This document shows positions 11,701-22,076 of a stretch of 64,000 bases of DNA, piece after piece. Below the pieces are notes generated by a model. That model saw only the letters and a program-made list of their open reading frames with translations, made no database searches and was not told the origin of the DNA. The translations under genes were made by a program, and so were the position numbers. The DNA is from Dipteris shenzhenensis (taxonomy: Eukaryota; Polypodiophyta; Polypodiopsida; Gleicheniales), in the NCBI GenBank assembly GCA_047967505.1, contig CM106541.1, one strand, 5' to 3'. The stretch's first letter is position 1; every line of letters begins with the position of its first letter.

Positions 11701-12940
11701 GCGCAACCTGCTTGAATATGAGAGATTAATGGAATCGCTGGTATGCTCCGATCACCGTGTATCACGGCGGGCTCAGGTAAACCTTCCACAATCGTGAAGG
11801 TGTCCTGCCGCCAATCAGGCGTCGGAACATGCTCACGGAACCACTGAATCCTGAGGATCATGTCGTACCCCATCAAAGGAGTCAATATAAAATCCCGCGT
11901 AAACATGGCCTTCTGAATTGAAAAAGTGAACTGGATGGCCTTATGCGTGATGTGTGTGCACAAGCCGGGCATGAACCCGTCCACTGCAAGCTCGTGAGGT
12001 ACCAAGGTGCACCCCACTGTCTTGGCAAGCTGAGGGGAGATGGCATCTCCCCATATCGAACAGGACAATAAACTGATGCCCGTTAGCTGTGCCATACGCT
12101 CGAATGAGCGCCTTCTTTTGATCTGAGAAGTCGCCCTCCTTCTTACCTTGAAAGACCACCGTGGGAACGGCGTTCAAAGCAGGGAAGACAGCATTCGTAG
12201 CTGTTAAGGATGAAGGCGGAGCTAGAAGAGCCAATACATTAGCGACGAACGAAGTAGGTGCTTTCGCAGCCTTTTCGGCAAGCCACTTCGGACAATCCTT
12301 CTTGCCATGCCCAGCGATGTGGTGGCAATGAAAACAGCGATGTTCTTGGTGGTACCGCTTCTGCTCGTCGGGCTGTAGATAGCCTCCAATAATACCCGCT
12401 TTAGCCTTCTCATTCCGAGTCATCCCTCTTTTGACCAAAAGCCTGGCCGTCTTTCTTTTGAAACTGGTTGTCCTTCTTCTGATCCTTACCCGCTGTGTTG
12501 TTTGACTGCTGCGGGGCTTTGGAATCTTTCTGGACCTGCTTGGGCTTTCCCCCATTCAGCATCATCTCCTGATTCTGTGCGAGAGTCAGCGCCCGCTCGT
12601 AATCCGACGGGTCGAAGTTGGTAAAACGTATGTTCGTGTCCAAACCTCAAATGAATTGCTTCATCTTCGCGCTCTCCGTCACGCCCAACTGTTGCGCCAG
12701 TGTGATGACCTTATTACTGTATGTCAACACAGGCAAACCATTCTGGGAGAGACGAGCGAACTCATCCTCCAGGTTAAGCATATATTGGGGTGGGAGAAAA
12801 CAGGCTTTGAGGTCGGCCACAAACGTTGCCCAAACGAAATTCGTCTTAAACGTTTTTGGGTCAGTATGCGTACTAGCCCAATGCTGCCACCAAGTCACCG
12901 CCTCACCTGTAAGATGAGGGGCTGCAAGGTGGACTTTATC
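11640..12940 (-). pseudogene. Inner gypsy gag and protease
   Basis: From right to left on the minus strand: gag core (TWWQHWAS, then FARLSQNGLPVLTYSNKV), a lysine/glutamine-rich tail, a CCHC zinc knuckle (CFHCHHIAGHGKKDC near 12330), then the protease. The usual D-[ST]-G site appears as FDMG, and the frame shifts shortly afterwards. The protease body continues in 12095-11640 (LTPLMGYDMILRIQWF is the YDxILGxxWL block). At least two frame changes are visible. The gag start is lost at the 12942 deletion point. Confidence 0.75.
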
Positions 12941-12941
12941 T

Positions 12942-13568
12942 TCACCTTCAGATCAGGCTGAACTGATGGCCAAGGGACTGAGGTTAGAGTAGGGCCAGAT
13001 CTGAGGATCTCAGGGGCTGCACAGGAAGCTGAAGTGGAGCTGTAGGAGGACTGAAGGCAGGAGCAAACTGAATGAGAAAATAGGGCAGCCAAGGGGCCCT
13101 TTTATAGGGCTGGACTGAGCCAACCCAGTCTGTAAACAGACTGACTCAGTCTGTATTACAGACTCAGTCTGTTTTACAGACTGGCTGGCCTACAACCAGC
13201 CTATAAAAAGCCCTCCCTGGCTCATTTGCCAGGGGAGTTTTTGGGCAGCCTTTGCAGGCTGCCTTCCCTGCTTACCTGTCCAGCCTTTGGGGACCCTAAA
13301 GAGACTCCTAACCTAGGCTAAGACCTAAACTATAAGATGGAAACACTTAACCTACTGTTCTCCAGTGAATACTGGTGAACAAGAACTGACTACTGACTTG
13401 ACCTAAGGCTGAGAGACTGACCTACGTAGCTTGTGCCTGACTGTCCCTGGACAAGGGCTCACAAAGGGGTCACAGCATATGACAAAATCTCCTATCTGGA
13501 AACTATAATGCACTTGTCGGTGTAGCCAGTGTGTCACCTTGCACCCAAGTGCAGGGGTGCATGTGACA
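12942..13568 (-). repeat. Truncated 5' LTR of inner gypsy element
   Basis: 627 bp aligning with 9834-10460, also 627 bp, with a handful of substitutions. The similarity starts abruptly at TCACCTTCAGATCAGG, right beside gag, marking a deletion junction. Confidence 0.85.
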
Positions 13569-13592
13569 GTAACCTGACAAACCGGCAACCTA

Positions 13593-15250
13593 CTACATAG
13601 TTTTCAATAAATGCACGCACTTAGGCCAATAAAAGGTATGCTTCACAAGAGACAGAGTCCGATGTATACCCGGATGTCCAGCACTAGGAGCATCATGACA
13701 CTCCCTAAGAATCTTGGATCGAAGTTCCAGAACATCTGGCACACAAATCTTTCCATTTCGGAACAGCAAGCCGTTCCTAATCATCCACTAACCTCCCGCC
13801 GCCTATATCGTAGGTGGCACAATCCCCGAGTCCTGGTCAACCATGGAGCTCCCATCCTGGACTCTCTGCCAATAAGAACTGAAATGACTATCAGTTGCGC
13901 AAAGCCCTCTCAAGGATTGAAATAGGTCTGAGGATATTTCCGTAAATGACATAGCATTTACAAACTTGACTCGACTTAAGGCATCCGCCACACTATTCAA
14001 CGAACCCTTTCGATAACGTATTTCAAAATCAAAATCTTGCATTAATTCTGCCCATCTAGCTTTCCGTCCCCTCAATTCACTCACATACTTAATTGACTAA
14101 TGATCAGTCAATACAAGAAACTTCGGACCATACAAGTAGTGTCTCCAAATCTTAAGGGCATACACTACAGCATAGAGTTCCTTTTCTAGTGTGGGCCAAC
14201 AATATTGGGTGTCGTCTAGCTTCTTACTCTTAAAAGCTACAGGTCTGCCCTCTTGGAATAGAGCTGCCCCAATCGCAAAATCACTCGCATTGGCCTCTAA
14301 AACGTAAGGCCGGGTAGGATCGAGTAATGCAAGAACGGGTGCTTCCTTGATAGAAAACTTCAAGGTTTCAAAAGCCTTGTTCAATGCATCATTCCAAGAG
14401 ATCGGCTGGGTAGACCTGCGTCCACGACCTTTTAATATGTTTGTAAGGGGTGCCGTGATGTGTGAATAGTCACGCACAGACTTCCGTAGAAATACCGTAA
14501 ATCCTAGGAAAGAACGAAGTTGTTTCACAGTCTGAGGGATCGGCCATTCTAAAACCTTCTGGATACGTTCCAGATCAATGCTAATACCTTCAGAAGAAAT
14601 CTTGTGTCCTAAGTAAATGATCTCCTTCATAAAGAAGTCACATTTACTCATCTTGGCATAGAGCTTATGTTGTCTTAGAATAACTAAGACAATCCGGAGG
14701 TGTCCTATGTGATCCTCGAGCATTCGGCTATACACCAAGATGTCATCTAAGAACACTACAATGAATTTGCCCAGAAAATCTCAGAACAAATCGTTCATCA
14801 TTTGTTGGAAGGTGGCAGGATCATTGGTCAGACCAAAAGGTAATACAAGAAACTCGTAGTGGCCATACCTAGTTCGGAATGCGGTTCTATCTATGTGTTT
14901 AGCATAGATACGGATTTGGTGATGACCCGTACACAAATCAATCTTAGTGAAATACTTCGCTCGGGCCAAACGGTCTATTAGATCATCGGAACGAGGTAGA
15001 GGGTATCGATTCTTAATTGTCACTTTATTCAATCGTTTATAATCTATACACATTCTCCATATAGAATCTTTCTTCTTCCTTAAGAGGACGGGTGCTCCCC
15101 AAGGTGATTTACTTGGGCGAATATAGCCCATATTCAAATAATCCTGTAGCTGTGAAGCTAACTCATCCTCCTCAAGCTGACTCATCCTATAAGGTGGAAC
15201 ACTAATAGGTTGAGCCCCAGGTACTAAGTCTATGCAATGATCTACTGCCC
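13593..15250 (-). pseudogene. Outer gypsy RT, RNase H and integrase zinc domain
   Basis: 15185-14781 encodes the RT fingers and palm ([20 protein letters not shown], then [11 protein letters not shown] and [13 protein letters not shown]). 14756 downward continues MFLDDILVYSR; the active-site YxDD appears as FLDD. It then runs through the RT thumb into RNase H (VLEANASDFAIGAALFQEG, with the catalytic Asp changed to Glu-Ala-Asn context; then TDH). 14084-13803 ends RNase H (EIRYRKGSLNSVADALSR). 13784-13593 is the H2C2 zinc segment (AGHPGIHRT, then FYWPKCVHL). Short breaks separate the open segments, including a stop at 14096. The inner element begins at 13568. Confidence 0.85.
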
Positions 15251-15266
15251 GTTCTGGTGGTAAACC

Positions 15267-16996
15267 TTACGGCAGTTGAGCAGGGAATACATCCATGAAA
15301 TCATCTAACAACGTTCTCAATTCACGGTGTTCAAATACACTTAAATCATTCTTGTTATTAACAGAGACAACAAATGAAGAAAGCGGAATCAAAACACACT
15401 GATAGACATCATAATGAGAAGTGTTTAATGTATTCCGAAGCTGCATCGCAGATACAATAGGTCCCTGAGAAGAGGGAATGTTATCACACTGAATACAAAA
15501 TTGGGTGTCCTTATCCAAAAAAGAAAGAGTATGCTCCTTCCATCCAATCCGAATATCGTGGGTTTTAAACCACTCTATTCCGATTAACAAGTTCACATGC
15601 TCCAAGTGCATGACATAGCACGTAAGAGCCGCTGTGTATTCTTGAATCCGGATAGAGAGCGCTTCAATCTTGCGATCCCAAAACTGCTTCCCAACTGGAA
15701 GCCGCACCTCATAGGTGTGATCGCTAGGTATCGTGGACAACCCCATCTTCTGCACAAGTTTATAATTAACAAAGTTGTGAGAGCTGCCCGGGTCAAAGAT
15801 AATGTGAACTCTTTGGTCCCTAACTTCTCCATAAACTCGGAAAAGATCATGGGAACCAAATAACGAAGTATTAAAAGTGCAATTACAAGAAAGTGGGCAG
15901 GTAATGACATTTACAGAAATACCTGTCATTGCAACTTGATTGGCTCCCTTGGCTTTGGTACCCGGACCCGCCTGGAGCTTCGGTTCCAGCGCTTGCTTGT
16001 GGTTCTTGCGCTTAGGATAATCATTCTTAGTGTGGCCCCGCTCCTCGCAGAAGAAGCAACGTCCTTCCTTCTTTAGCTTCAAGGTACGAAGGAAACGGGC
16101 ACAACCATTCTTCACCTGAGTCAAGTGTTTCTTGGAGGCATTGTCTATAGACTTCGTCTCCCCGGTACCAGCGGTAGACTGGAAGAACTTCCGTTTGTTC
16201 TTCCCACTCATGTCGGAACCTATGGTTCCCTTTGCACTGGCCATGGTATCATCATAAATACGCGCGTAATTCATGGCCTCTTGCAACATGGTACACTTGT
16301 TGTTCTTGATCTGTAACTTGTACGAGTCAGGCAAACCATCCACAAAGAAACCTAACAAGGTCACTGGATCCATCTTTGTAGCTCTGGTCTGCAAATCCCA
16401 AACCTCTGAAGATAAACCTCAAAAGTCAAATTCAGCTTGGACATATCGAGGGCTTTGTGCTTGCCTACGATATCGTAATCTTCCTCCTCCTTCAGAAACT
16501 CTTTCCTGAAGACCCCTTCGAAATCTATCCATGTTGCAGGCTTGGGTTGGAGTTCCTTCCACCACAATAAAGCCTTTCCTTACATAAACCCGGCTGCAAG
16601 CTGTATTTTCTTATCATTTGGATAAGGGTGAAACTGGAAGTGTACTTGCCACTTGTGCAACCAAGTGTCAACAACCTCCTTGGTACGAGACTTTTGATCT
16701 CCGGGAAAAGGATCTGGAGTGATGTTCGGACCTAACACTGAAGCCATGGCATCCACATGCGTGAGCGCCTGAACAGTGCTAGTCAAAAGTGTGAGTGTAG
16801 TTTGAATCCCTTGGAGTTGCTGCGTCAACCCGGTTTGATTCGTGTTAACTTGCTCAACTTTCCATCAAGAGCAGTGGTGAATTCACTGAAGGCTTTCTTC
16901 GTAATCAGGTCATCGTAGAGACCCTGGTCATCCTCCGCATGGTAGTTCATATCCTGGTCTCCCATCGCAAGCTCAAGGTCTACAGAATCAGCCATA
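15267..16996 (-). pseudogene. Outer gypsy gag and protease
   Basis: Gag appears to start at the Met near 16996 (MADSVDLELAMGDQDMNYHA) and continues, with a frameshift near 16828, through a matrix/capsid-like region (DTWLHKWQVHFQFHP, then WWKELQPKPATWIDFEGVFR). The 375-codon segment 16394-15267 carries a CCHC-like knuckle (CFFCEERGHTKND, with the last Cys replaced by Tyr) and a protease in which DTG reads DPGSSHNF, followed by LLIGIEWFKTHDI. It ends as the RT lead-in (LLDDFMDVFPAQLP). The defects suggest an inactive copy. Confidence 0.8.
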
Positions 16997-17334
16997 AAGG
17001 ATGTGGAGCGAAGGAGCTCAGAAGGCCAAAGGAAAAAGAGAGAGTCGTGAGGAAAGGAGGGGGCAGCAGAGAAAACAGAATCCCTCAGCAGGCAGTAAAT
17101 AGGAGATTTTGTTAGAGGGGAGAGTGTTGAAGCAGAGGAGCAGCAGGGTGACGAACTGGAAGGCGATGAGAGAAGGGCTGTTCCTAAGTCAGAATTGCGA
17201 TACAGCAGCCTGAGCTGACGGGTGAATACGAGGTGAGGGCGGGTGGAGGGTTGGCTATGCGCACTCATGGACTGCGGATTAGAGCAGGCGAGATGGCTGC
17301 CTGAGCAAAGAGCGCCTCACTGCAGGCTTATAGC

Positions 17335-17510
17335 AGCCTGCAGGCCAAAAATAAAACAGGCTTCTACTTTTGGTAGGGCTCTTGCTTTTTTTAGCTGTCC
17401 AAGCCTAATTTGGACGCAGCTCTGGCACGCCAAAAAAAACAGTCCCCTATTTTTGGTAGGGATTTTGCTTTTTTTAGCTGTCCAAGCCTAATTTGGACGC
17501 AGCTTTCCCT
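17335..17510 (-). repeat. 83-bp tandem repeat in outer gypsy leader
   Basis: Two head-to-tail copies (period 83 bp, for example TTTTGGTAGG at 17368 and 17451, each followed by TTTAGCTGTCCAAGCCTAAT) lie in the untranslated leader between the primer-binding site and gag. The remaining leader (17515-17916) holds no recognisable gene. Confidence 0.75.
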
Positions 17511-17916
17511 TGCCTGATTCGCAACCCAACCAGTCCCTCGAGACTGTCATCTGCTGCGCACCTCCATCCTCACTCCAGCCATCAATACCCGCTCCCTAAC
17601 TCTCATCCTGAAAGTTGCCCGCGGCCTTCCATCACGTCCTTGCTCTCTGCTTTTATTCTGAAACACGCTCCTACAACTAACGAACTGCTTCCAAGCTCTT
17701 CCCCTTACAGACTACCTTTCTCATGGCCTCTCTTCCACTCCACCTTGCTTCTTGCGAATTCATCTTTTCTCTTTGTCTCTCCTTCCTTCTTTCCACCATC
17801 TATCCACCACCCTTAACCTTGAACCAATAAAGCACGTGCAGGGTAATAAACATAATTAGGGCATACCTGGAGGAACAAATTGTCCAAAATTCTTGGAACA
17901 AAAGTTCCTACCTCAA

Positions 17917-17935
17917 GAGCTGGCTCTGATACCAA
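17917..17935 (-). promoter_or_regulatory. tRNA-Met primer-binding site of outer gypsy
   Basis: The minus strand reads TTGGTATCAGAGCC two bases inside the 5' LTR. This is the standard plant primer-binding site complementary to initiator tRNA-Met, and it primes minus-strand DNA synthesis. Confidence 0.85.
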
Positions 17936-17936
17936 C

Positions 17937-18466
17937 TGACACATCCCAGCACTCCTGAAACCTCTGATCTGCAAGCAAACACAAGAACACACACAACGTG
18001 AGAAAACTGAGCAGGCTGCTCACCACCCAACCATGACATCTACGCGATGTGATCCTGAATCAGGAGATGTTCCCTCCGAGCCACGAGCTGAGCTACTGGC
18101 ACGAACTCCCAACCAGATCCAAACCAACCTGGTGTCCCATACCACCAAGTGGCGCTGTGAAGCCTAGGATCTGCTGCTGGGCCTTGGGCTACGCTATGAT
18201 GCAAGCGCGCGTCCGCGACGCAATCCAGGATCAGACCTAGCACCTGGGAACGAAACTTGCTCCCATCGGCTCCCTGAGAACTGAACCTCTGGGCCCCTTA
18301 TATAGACTCGGGCCCCAAGCGCCAAAAATAGCGAAGACCTCTAACTGGTTCGTGCCCTTGCCACTCAACCCGAGAATCAAGCCTACCTAACTCTAAGCCT
18401 CCCCAGGCTAGCTGAGCTAGTCTCGTGTACCCAGTACACGTCAGACACCGATCCGTGCACATGACA
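17937..18466 (-). repeat. 5' LTR of outer gypsy element
   Basis: 530 bp, starting TGACACATCCC and ending CGTGCACATGACA on the plus strand. It is the pair of 7585-8108 and is followed by the ACACC target duplication. Confidence 0.9.
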
Positions 18467-18471
18467 ACACC

Positions 18472-18770
18472 CAACATGCAAGCAATGTGCCTAGGGGCAA
18501 AGGAAATTAAAGTATCCCAAGAGAGGGGTGAAAAGATGCATTAGGAAAGGCCCTATGATGATGACATGTGGCATCTAGATTCATCTAGGGAGATGGGGCT
18601 TGTTGGAGTTAGTGAGAGAAGGAGAATGGACTTTTACGTGATTTTTTATTTCGATTTCTCTGTGAGCTCACATTTCAACAGGAATTGGCTGGGTGGAATT
18701 TAGTTGGTGCTACTCCCGTGATTTGCAGTAGTAAAGAGGATAAGTACGTATCATATTTCTAAGCCCTTGT
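18472..18770. other. No gene recognised
   Basis: This is the flank into which the outer gypsy element inserted. It is AT-rich plus-strand DNA without a usable frame or visible repeat. Confidence 0.3.
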
Positions 18771-18774
18771 CTGT

Positions 18775-19740
18775 TGCTCCTACGCTGCCACAAGATTTCA
18801 AGCTGCAAGCAAGCGTCACAGCATATGGAGAGACACCCTTCAGTTGCATCTATTCATGACAGTTGAGGCCTTTACCAAGCCCATGCTTGGCATATCATGC
18901 GATCAGTGCAGTAGTGCCAGGATGAAAAGGGTTGGCCCTCCCTTCAAAAGGTTACTAGTTCAAAGCAGCCTCTTTGATCAAAGGATGCTTCTGCAAGCGA
19001 GCCCTTGTCAGTTTATCATGGCATCTATTTCTCGGCCCTTGTCTATTGCTCCAATGCTTCCTCACAAAGCCCACGCTAGGCATGTGCGCATTTCACAAGA
19101 CCTTGTCTCGAACTGGCAGATAGAAAACAATTACCTGCTTCCACAAGCCAACAACATCTGCTCCACTGAGGTGGTGCAAACAACAAGATCTCTTTCCAGC
19201 CCCTTTCTGGCTATCTCGGCACGGCCCTTGTCTATTGCTCCTTTGCTGCCACAAGCTTTCAAGCTGCAACAAATGTGACTGCATGTGGAGAGACACTCCA
19301 GTTGCATCGGTTCGAGCCAGCTCAGTGCTTCCTCACCAAGCATCTGCTCAGAATATCCTGTGATCAGTGACCGCCTTTAAAATTGGCAACTTGTCAAACA
19401 CTTGCCGTGCTTCTGCAAGAGATCCATGTTTGGCATACATATCCATCAAGGTGTTGCCAACAACAAAATCTCTTTTCAGCCCGTTTCTAGCTATTTGTGC
19501 GTTCATTTTTCGCACTTCTCTATGGCTCCTGTGCTGCCACAATCTTTCAACGTGCAAATATATGTGACAGCATTTGGAAGAAACCCCCAATTGCATCTCT
19601 TCAAGACAGTTCAGCACTTTCTCACCAAGCCCGTGCTCGGATGTCCTGATTTCAGTGCAGTCATGAGACCTCATTTCAAACTGGTGGGGTTGTCAAGCAG
19701 CTCCCATGAAAGCGGGTTAGCAGCTTGACTTCAAGCCGCA
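18775..19740 (-). pseudogene. Decayed PPR fragment
   Basis: Minus-strand pieces match the PPR units of the next gene: SLKACGSKGAIDKGRAEIAR (about 19250) and ARNGLKRDFVVGNTLMDMYA (about 19460), among others, with frameshifts and stops between. The conserved LKAC-encoding block recurs near 18790, 19250 and 19540, about one repeat unit apart. It is probably a broken partial copy of the adjacent PPR locus. Confidence 0.8.
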
Positions 19741-19744
19741 TCAC

Positions 19745-20030
19745 AATCATTACAAATCCAGAGATCCTTGACAACACATATAGGTGTCCCCTTGGGTGTA
19801 TTGATTAGGGCACACACAGTAGCCAGCTTTTTACTGAGCCTATATAGTCTATCTTTCTTTGCATCAATACATTCTCGTGACACCCAATCCAAATCTCGAC
19901 GCACCCTTTCTCGCTCGTTTCAAGGGAAAGATCACTAGCTTTGCATATGTCTTTTTGCTTTGGGAATGACTTGTATCCCTACCAAAAGCATAATCCCACT
20001 ATTGTTCAGCCCACAACTTTGTCCTGGCTT
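19745..20030 (-). pseudogene. Degenerate DYW-domain remnant after PPR gene 1
   Basis: Past the stop of the PPR frame, the minus strand still encodes pieces of a DYW deaminase-like tail, most clearly CALINTPKGTPICVVKDLWI then CNDC, matching the LLNTPxGTPIRVVKNLRVCxDCH block of DYW proteins. Stops interrupt it and the final DYW end is absent. DYW domains carry out C-to-U editing in plant organelles; this copy cannot. Confidence 0.65.
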
Positions 20031-22076
20031 CTACCATGCTTGCTTTTCCACTCTCATTGCCTCAACCTTCTTCTCTTCTTCCTGCATGTGAGCATCTGCG
20101 TAGATGTTTGACATCAAGACATAAGATGCAGCATCCTTTTCATCCAATTGCACTGCATGTTCAAAGGCGAGTCTTCCAAGCTCCACATTACCCCACTTTC
20201 GACAAGCACCCAACACCGTATGCCAAACCAAAAGATCAGGATCGAAAGGCATCTTCTTTACCATCGCTACCACCTTGTCTAATTGGCCTGCGCGGCCGAA
20301 CAGATCAACCATTCCACTGTGATGCTCAATAGTTGGAGTGATGCCATAGTCTCTGCTCATTGCCTCAAAGTAGCAATGGCCCTTATCCACTAGACCCATA
20401 TGACTGCATACAGTAAGGATGATAGAGAACGTGACCTCATTTGGCTTTATCTCTTCTCCTCTCATTCTCTCAAATATTTGGAAAACCATTTCAGTTTCTC
20501 CATGCTGGGCAAATCCTGCGATCAGTGCATTCCATGAGACCTCGTCTCGAACTGGCATCTTGTCAAAGGCTTCATATGCTTCTACAAGCGAGCCACATTT
20601 GGCATACATGTCCACCAAGGTGTTACCAGCAGCAAGACCTGTTTCCAGCCCTTTTCTGGCTATCTCTGCATGCAGTTCTCGGCCTTTGTCTATCATTCCA
20701 ATGCTGCCACAAGCTTTCAAGCTGCAAACAAATGTGACAGCAGTTGGAGAGAGACCCTCCAATTGCATCTGTTCAAGACAGCTGAGCACCTCCTCACCAA
20801 GCCCGTGCTCAGCATATCCTGCGATAAGAGCATTCCACGAGACCTCATTTCGAACTAGCAGATTGTCAAATGCTTCCCGTGCTTCTGCAAGAGAGCCACT
20901 TTTGACATACATATCCACCAAGGTGCTGCCAACATTCAGGTCACTCTCTAGCCCCTTTCTGGCTATCTCGGCGCGCATTTCTCGGCCCTTGTCTATCGCC
21001 CCTATGGTACCACAAGCTTTCAAGCTGCAGACAAAGGTGACAGCATTTGGAGAGACGCCCTCTAGTTTCATATGTTGCAGACAGTTCAGAGCTTCCTCAC
21101 CAAGCCCCTGCTCGGCATACCCTGCAATCAGTGCAGTCCATGAGACTTCATCTCGGACTGGCAGCTTGTCAAACGCTTCCTGTGCTTCCACAAGTGAGCC
21201 ACATTTGGCATACATATCCACCAAGGTGTTGCCAACAACAAGATCTCTTTCCAGCCCCTTTCTAGCTATCTCAGCATGTATTTCTTGGCCCTTGTCTATT
21301 GCTGCTATGCTGCCACAAGCTTTCAAGCTGCAAACGAATGTGACAGGATCAGGAGAGAGACCCTCCCGTTGCATCTGTTCAAGAAAGTTCAGCACTTCCT
21401 CACCAAGTCCCTGCTGGGCGTGTCCTGTCATCAGTGCATTCCACGAGACCTCATCTCGAACTCGCAGCTTATCAAACGCTTCTTGTGCTTCTGCAAGCAA
21501 GCCACATTTTGCATACATATCCACCAAAATGTTGCCAACAAAAAGATCAGCTTCGAGCCCCTTTCTGGCCATCTCGGCGTGTATTTGTCGGCCTATTTCG
21601 GCATCTTTCAGCCTAGAACACGCCTTCAGTACCGTGACAAAAGTATACTTGCTAGGGTGTACAAAATTTTCTTGCATTTTCTGGTAGAGGTCGAGGGCAT
21701 GCTTTGAATCCCCAAATTCAATATAACCCCAGATGAGATAATTCCAAGAATAATCGTTCCGATCAACCAATTTGTTAAAAACCTGCTGAGCATCCAACAT
21801 GCTTCCAACTTGCACCAACATTGGGACAACATAGTTTCCAAGAAATCTGTGATGTTCTAGCCCATTTTTGCACAGATAGGCATACAAGCGCTTGGTATAC
21901 GCTAGACTTTTCTTTGTTTTGCACTTATGCAAGATGCCTGTAAGGTTCTGAACTGAAGGCGGCTGGGACATCTGTTCCATAGACGTGAGTGCCTCCTCTA
22001 AGCTGAGCGTTTCCCAGCCCAGTTCTTGTGTTTTATATGCATTGACCCTTACTCTAGCCTTGCCGCACCCCACCAA
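20031..22076 (-). CDS. PLS-class pentatricopeptide repeat protein (PPR gene 1)
   Basis: 681 codons, one uninterrupted frame. After about 60 residues of leader come tandem P-L-S repeats, with signatures such as GNTLVDMYAKCGSL, VSWNALIAGYA and PVTFVCSLKACGSI, then an E-type end (HSGMVDLFGRAGQLD, LVWHTVLGACRKWGNVELGR). The triads repeat about every 101 residues with very high similarity. PPR proteins bind organellar RNA base by base; PLS/E types usually act in C-to-U editing in mitochondria or plastids. The paralogue at 50803-52899 starts at a Met aligned with Ile here (the codon context TGGATAGAC replaces TGGATGGAC), so this copy uses a later Met and may have lost its targeting peptide. The DYW tail is decayed. 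It may be functional only if it recruits a separate DYW protein. Confidence 0.85.
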   Translation of the reverse strand: MVGCGKARVRVNAYKTQELGWETLSLEEALTSMEQMSQPPSVQNLTGILHKCKTKKSLAYTKRLYAYLCKNGLEHHRFLGNYVVPMLVQVGSMLDAQQVFNKLVDRNDYSWNYLIWGYIEFGDSKHALDLYQKMQENFVHPSKYTFVTVLKACSRLKDAEIGRQIHAEMARKGLEADLFVGNILVDMYAKCGLLAEAQEAFDKLRVRDEVSWNALMTGHAQQGLGEEVLNFLEQMQREGLSPDPVTFVCSLKACGSIAAIDKGQEIHAEIARKGLERDLVVGNTLVDMYAKCGSLVEAQEAFDKLPVRDEVSWTALIAGYAEQGLGEEALNCLQHMKLEGVSPNAVTFVCSLKACGTIGAIDKGREMRAEIARKGLESDLNVGSTLVDMYVKSGSLAEAREAFDNLLVRNEVSWNALIAGYAEHGLGEEVLSCLEQMQLEGLSPTAVTFVCSLKACGSIGMIDKGRELHAEIARKGLETGLAAGNTLVDMYAKCGSLVEAYEAFDKMPVRDEVSWNALIAGFAQHGETEMVFQIFERMRGEEIKPNEVTFSIILTVCSHMGLVDKGHCYFEAMSRDYGITPTIEHHSGMVDLFGRAGQLDKVVAMVKKMPFDPDLLVWHTVLGACRKWGNVELGRLAFEHAVQLDEKDAASYVLMSNIYADAHMQEEEKKVEAMRVEKQAW

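Larger units (their letters stand above)
9268..13568 (-). mobile_element. Nested, internally deleted Ty3/gypsy element (inner)
   Basis: This element interrupts the outer element's integrase between the H2C2 zinc region (13.6 kb) and the catalytic core (9.26 kb). It has one full LTR at the left (about 9268-10460) and a 5'-LTR remnant at the right (12942-13568), minus-strand transcription, gag-protease, fused RT/integrase pieces, and a C-terminal chromodomain-like end. A deletion removed the inner part of the right LTR, the primer-binding site and the gag N-terminus. A GTAAC-like target duplication is clear at the right and imperfect at the left (GTTAT). It lacks most of RT and all of RNase H. 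Confidence 0.82.
7585..18466 (-). mobile_element. Ty3/gypsy chromovirus-type LTR retrotransposon (outer)
   Basis: Both LTRs are present (7585-8108 and 17937-18466), each running from TGACAC to ATGACA on the plus strand. They are flanked by the same 5-bp target duplication, ACACC, at 7580-7584 and 18467-18471. Transcription is on the minus strand: 5' LTR at the right, a primer-binding site complementary to initiator tRNA-Met, then gag, protease, RT, RNase H, integrase and a C-terminal chromodomain, with a purine tract before the left LTR. A second gypsy element is inserted in the integrase. Several frameshifts and stops mean it cannot be autonomous. Confidence 0.9.

Noticed and set aside
20419-21687. 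422-codon plus-strand open frame opposite PPR gene 1, and a 322-codon one opposite PPR gene 2 (51173-52141)
   Set aside because: They mirror the PPR repeats on the other strand with Ser/Pro/Cys-rich composition. Antisense openness is a by-product of the repeated codon pattern.
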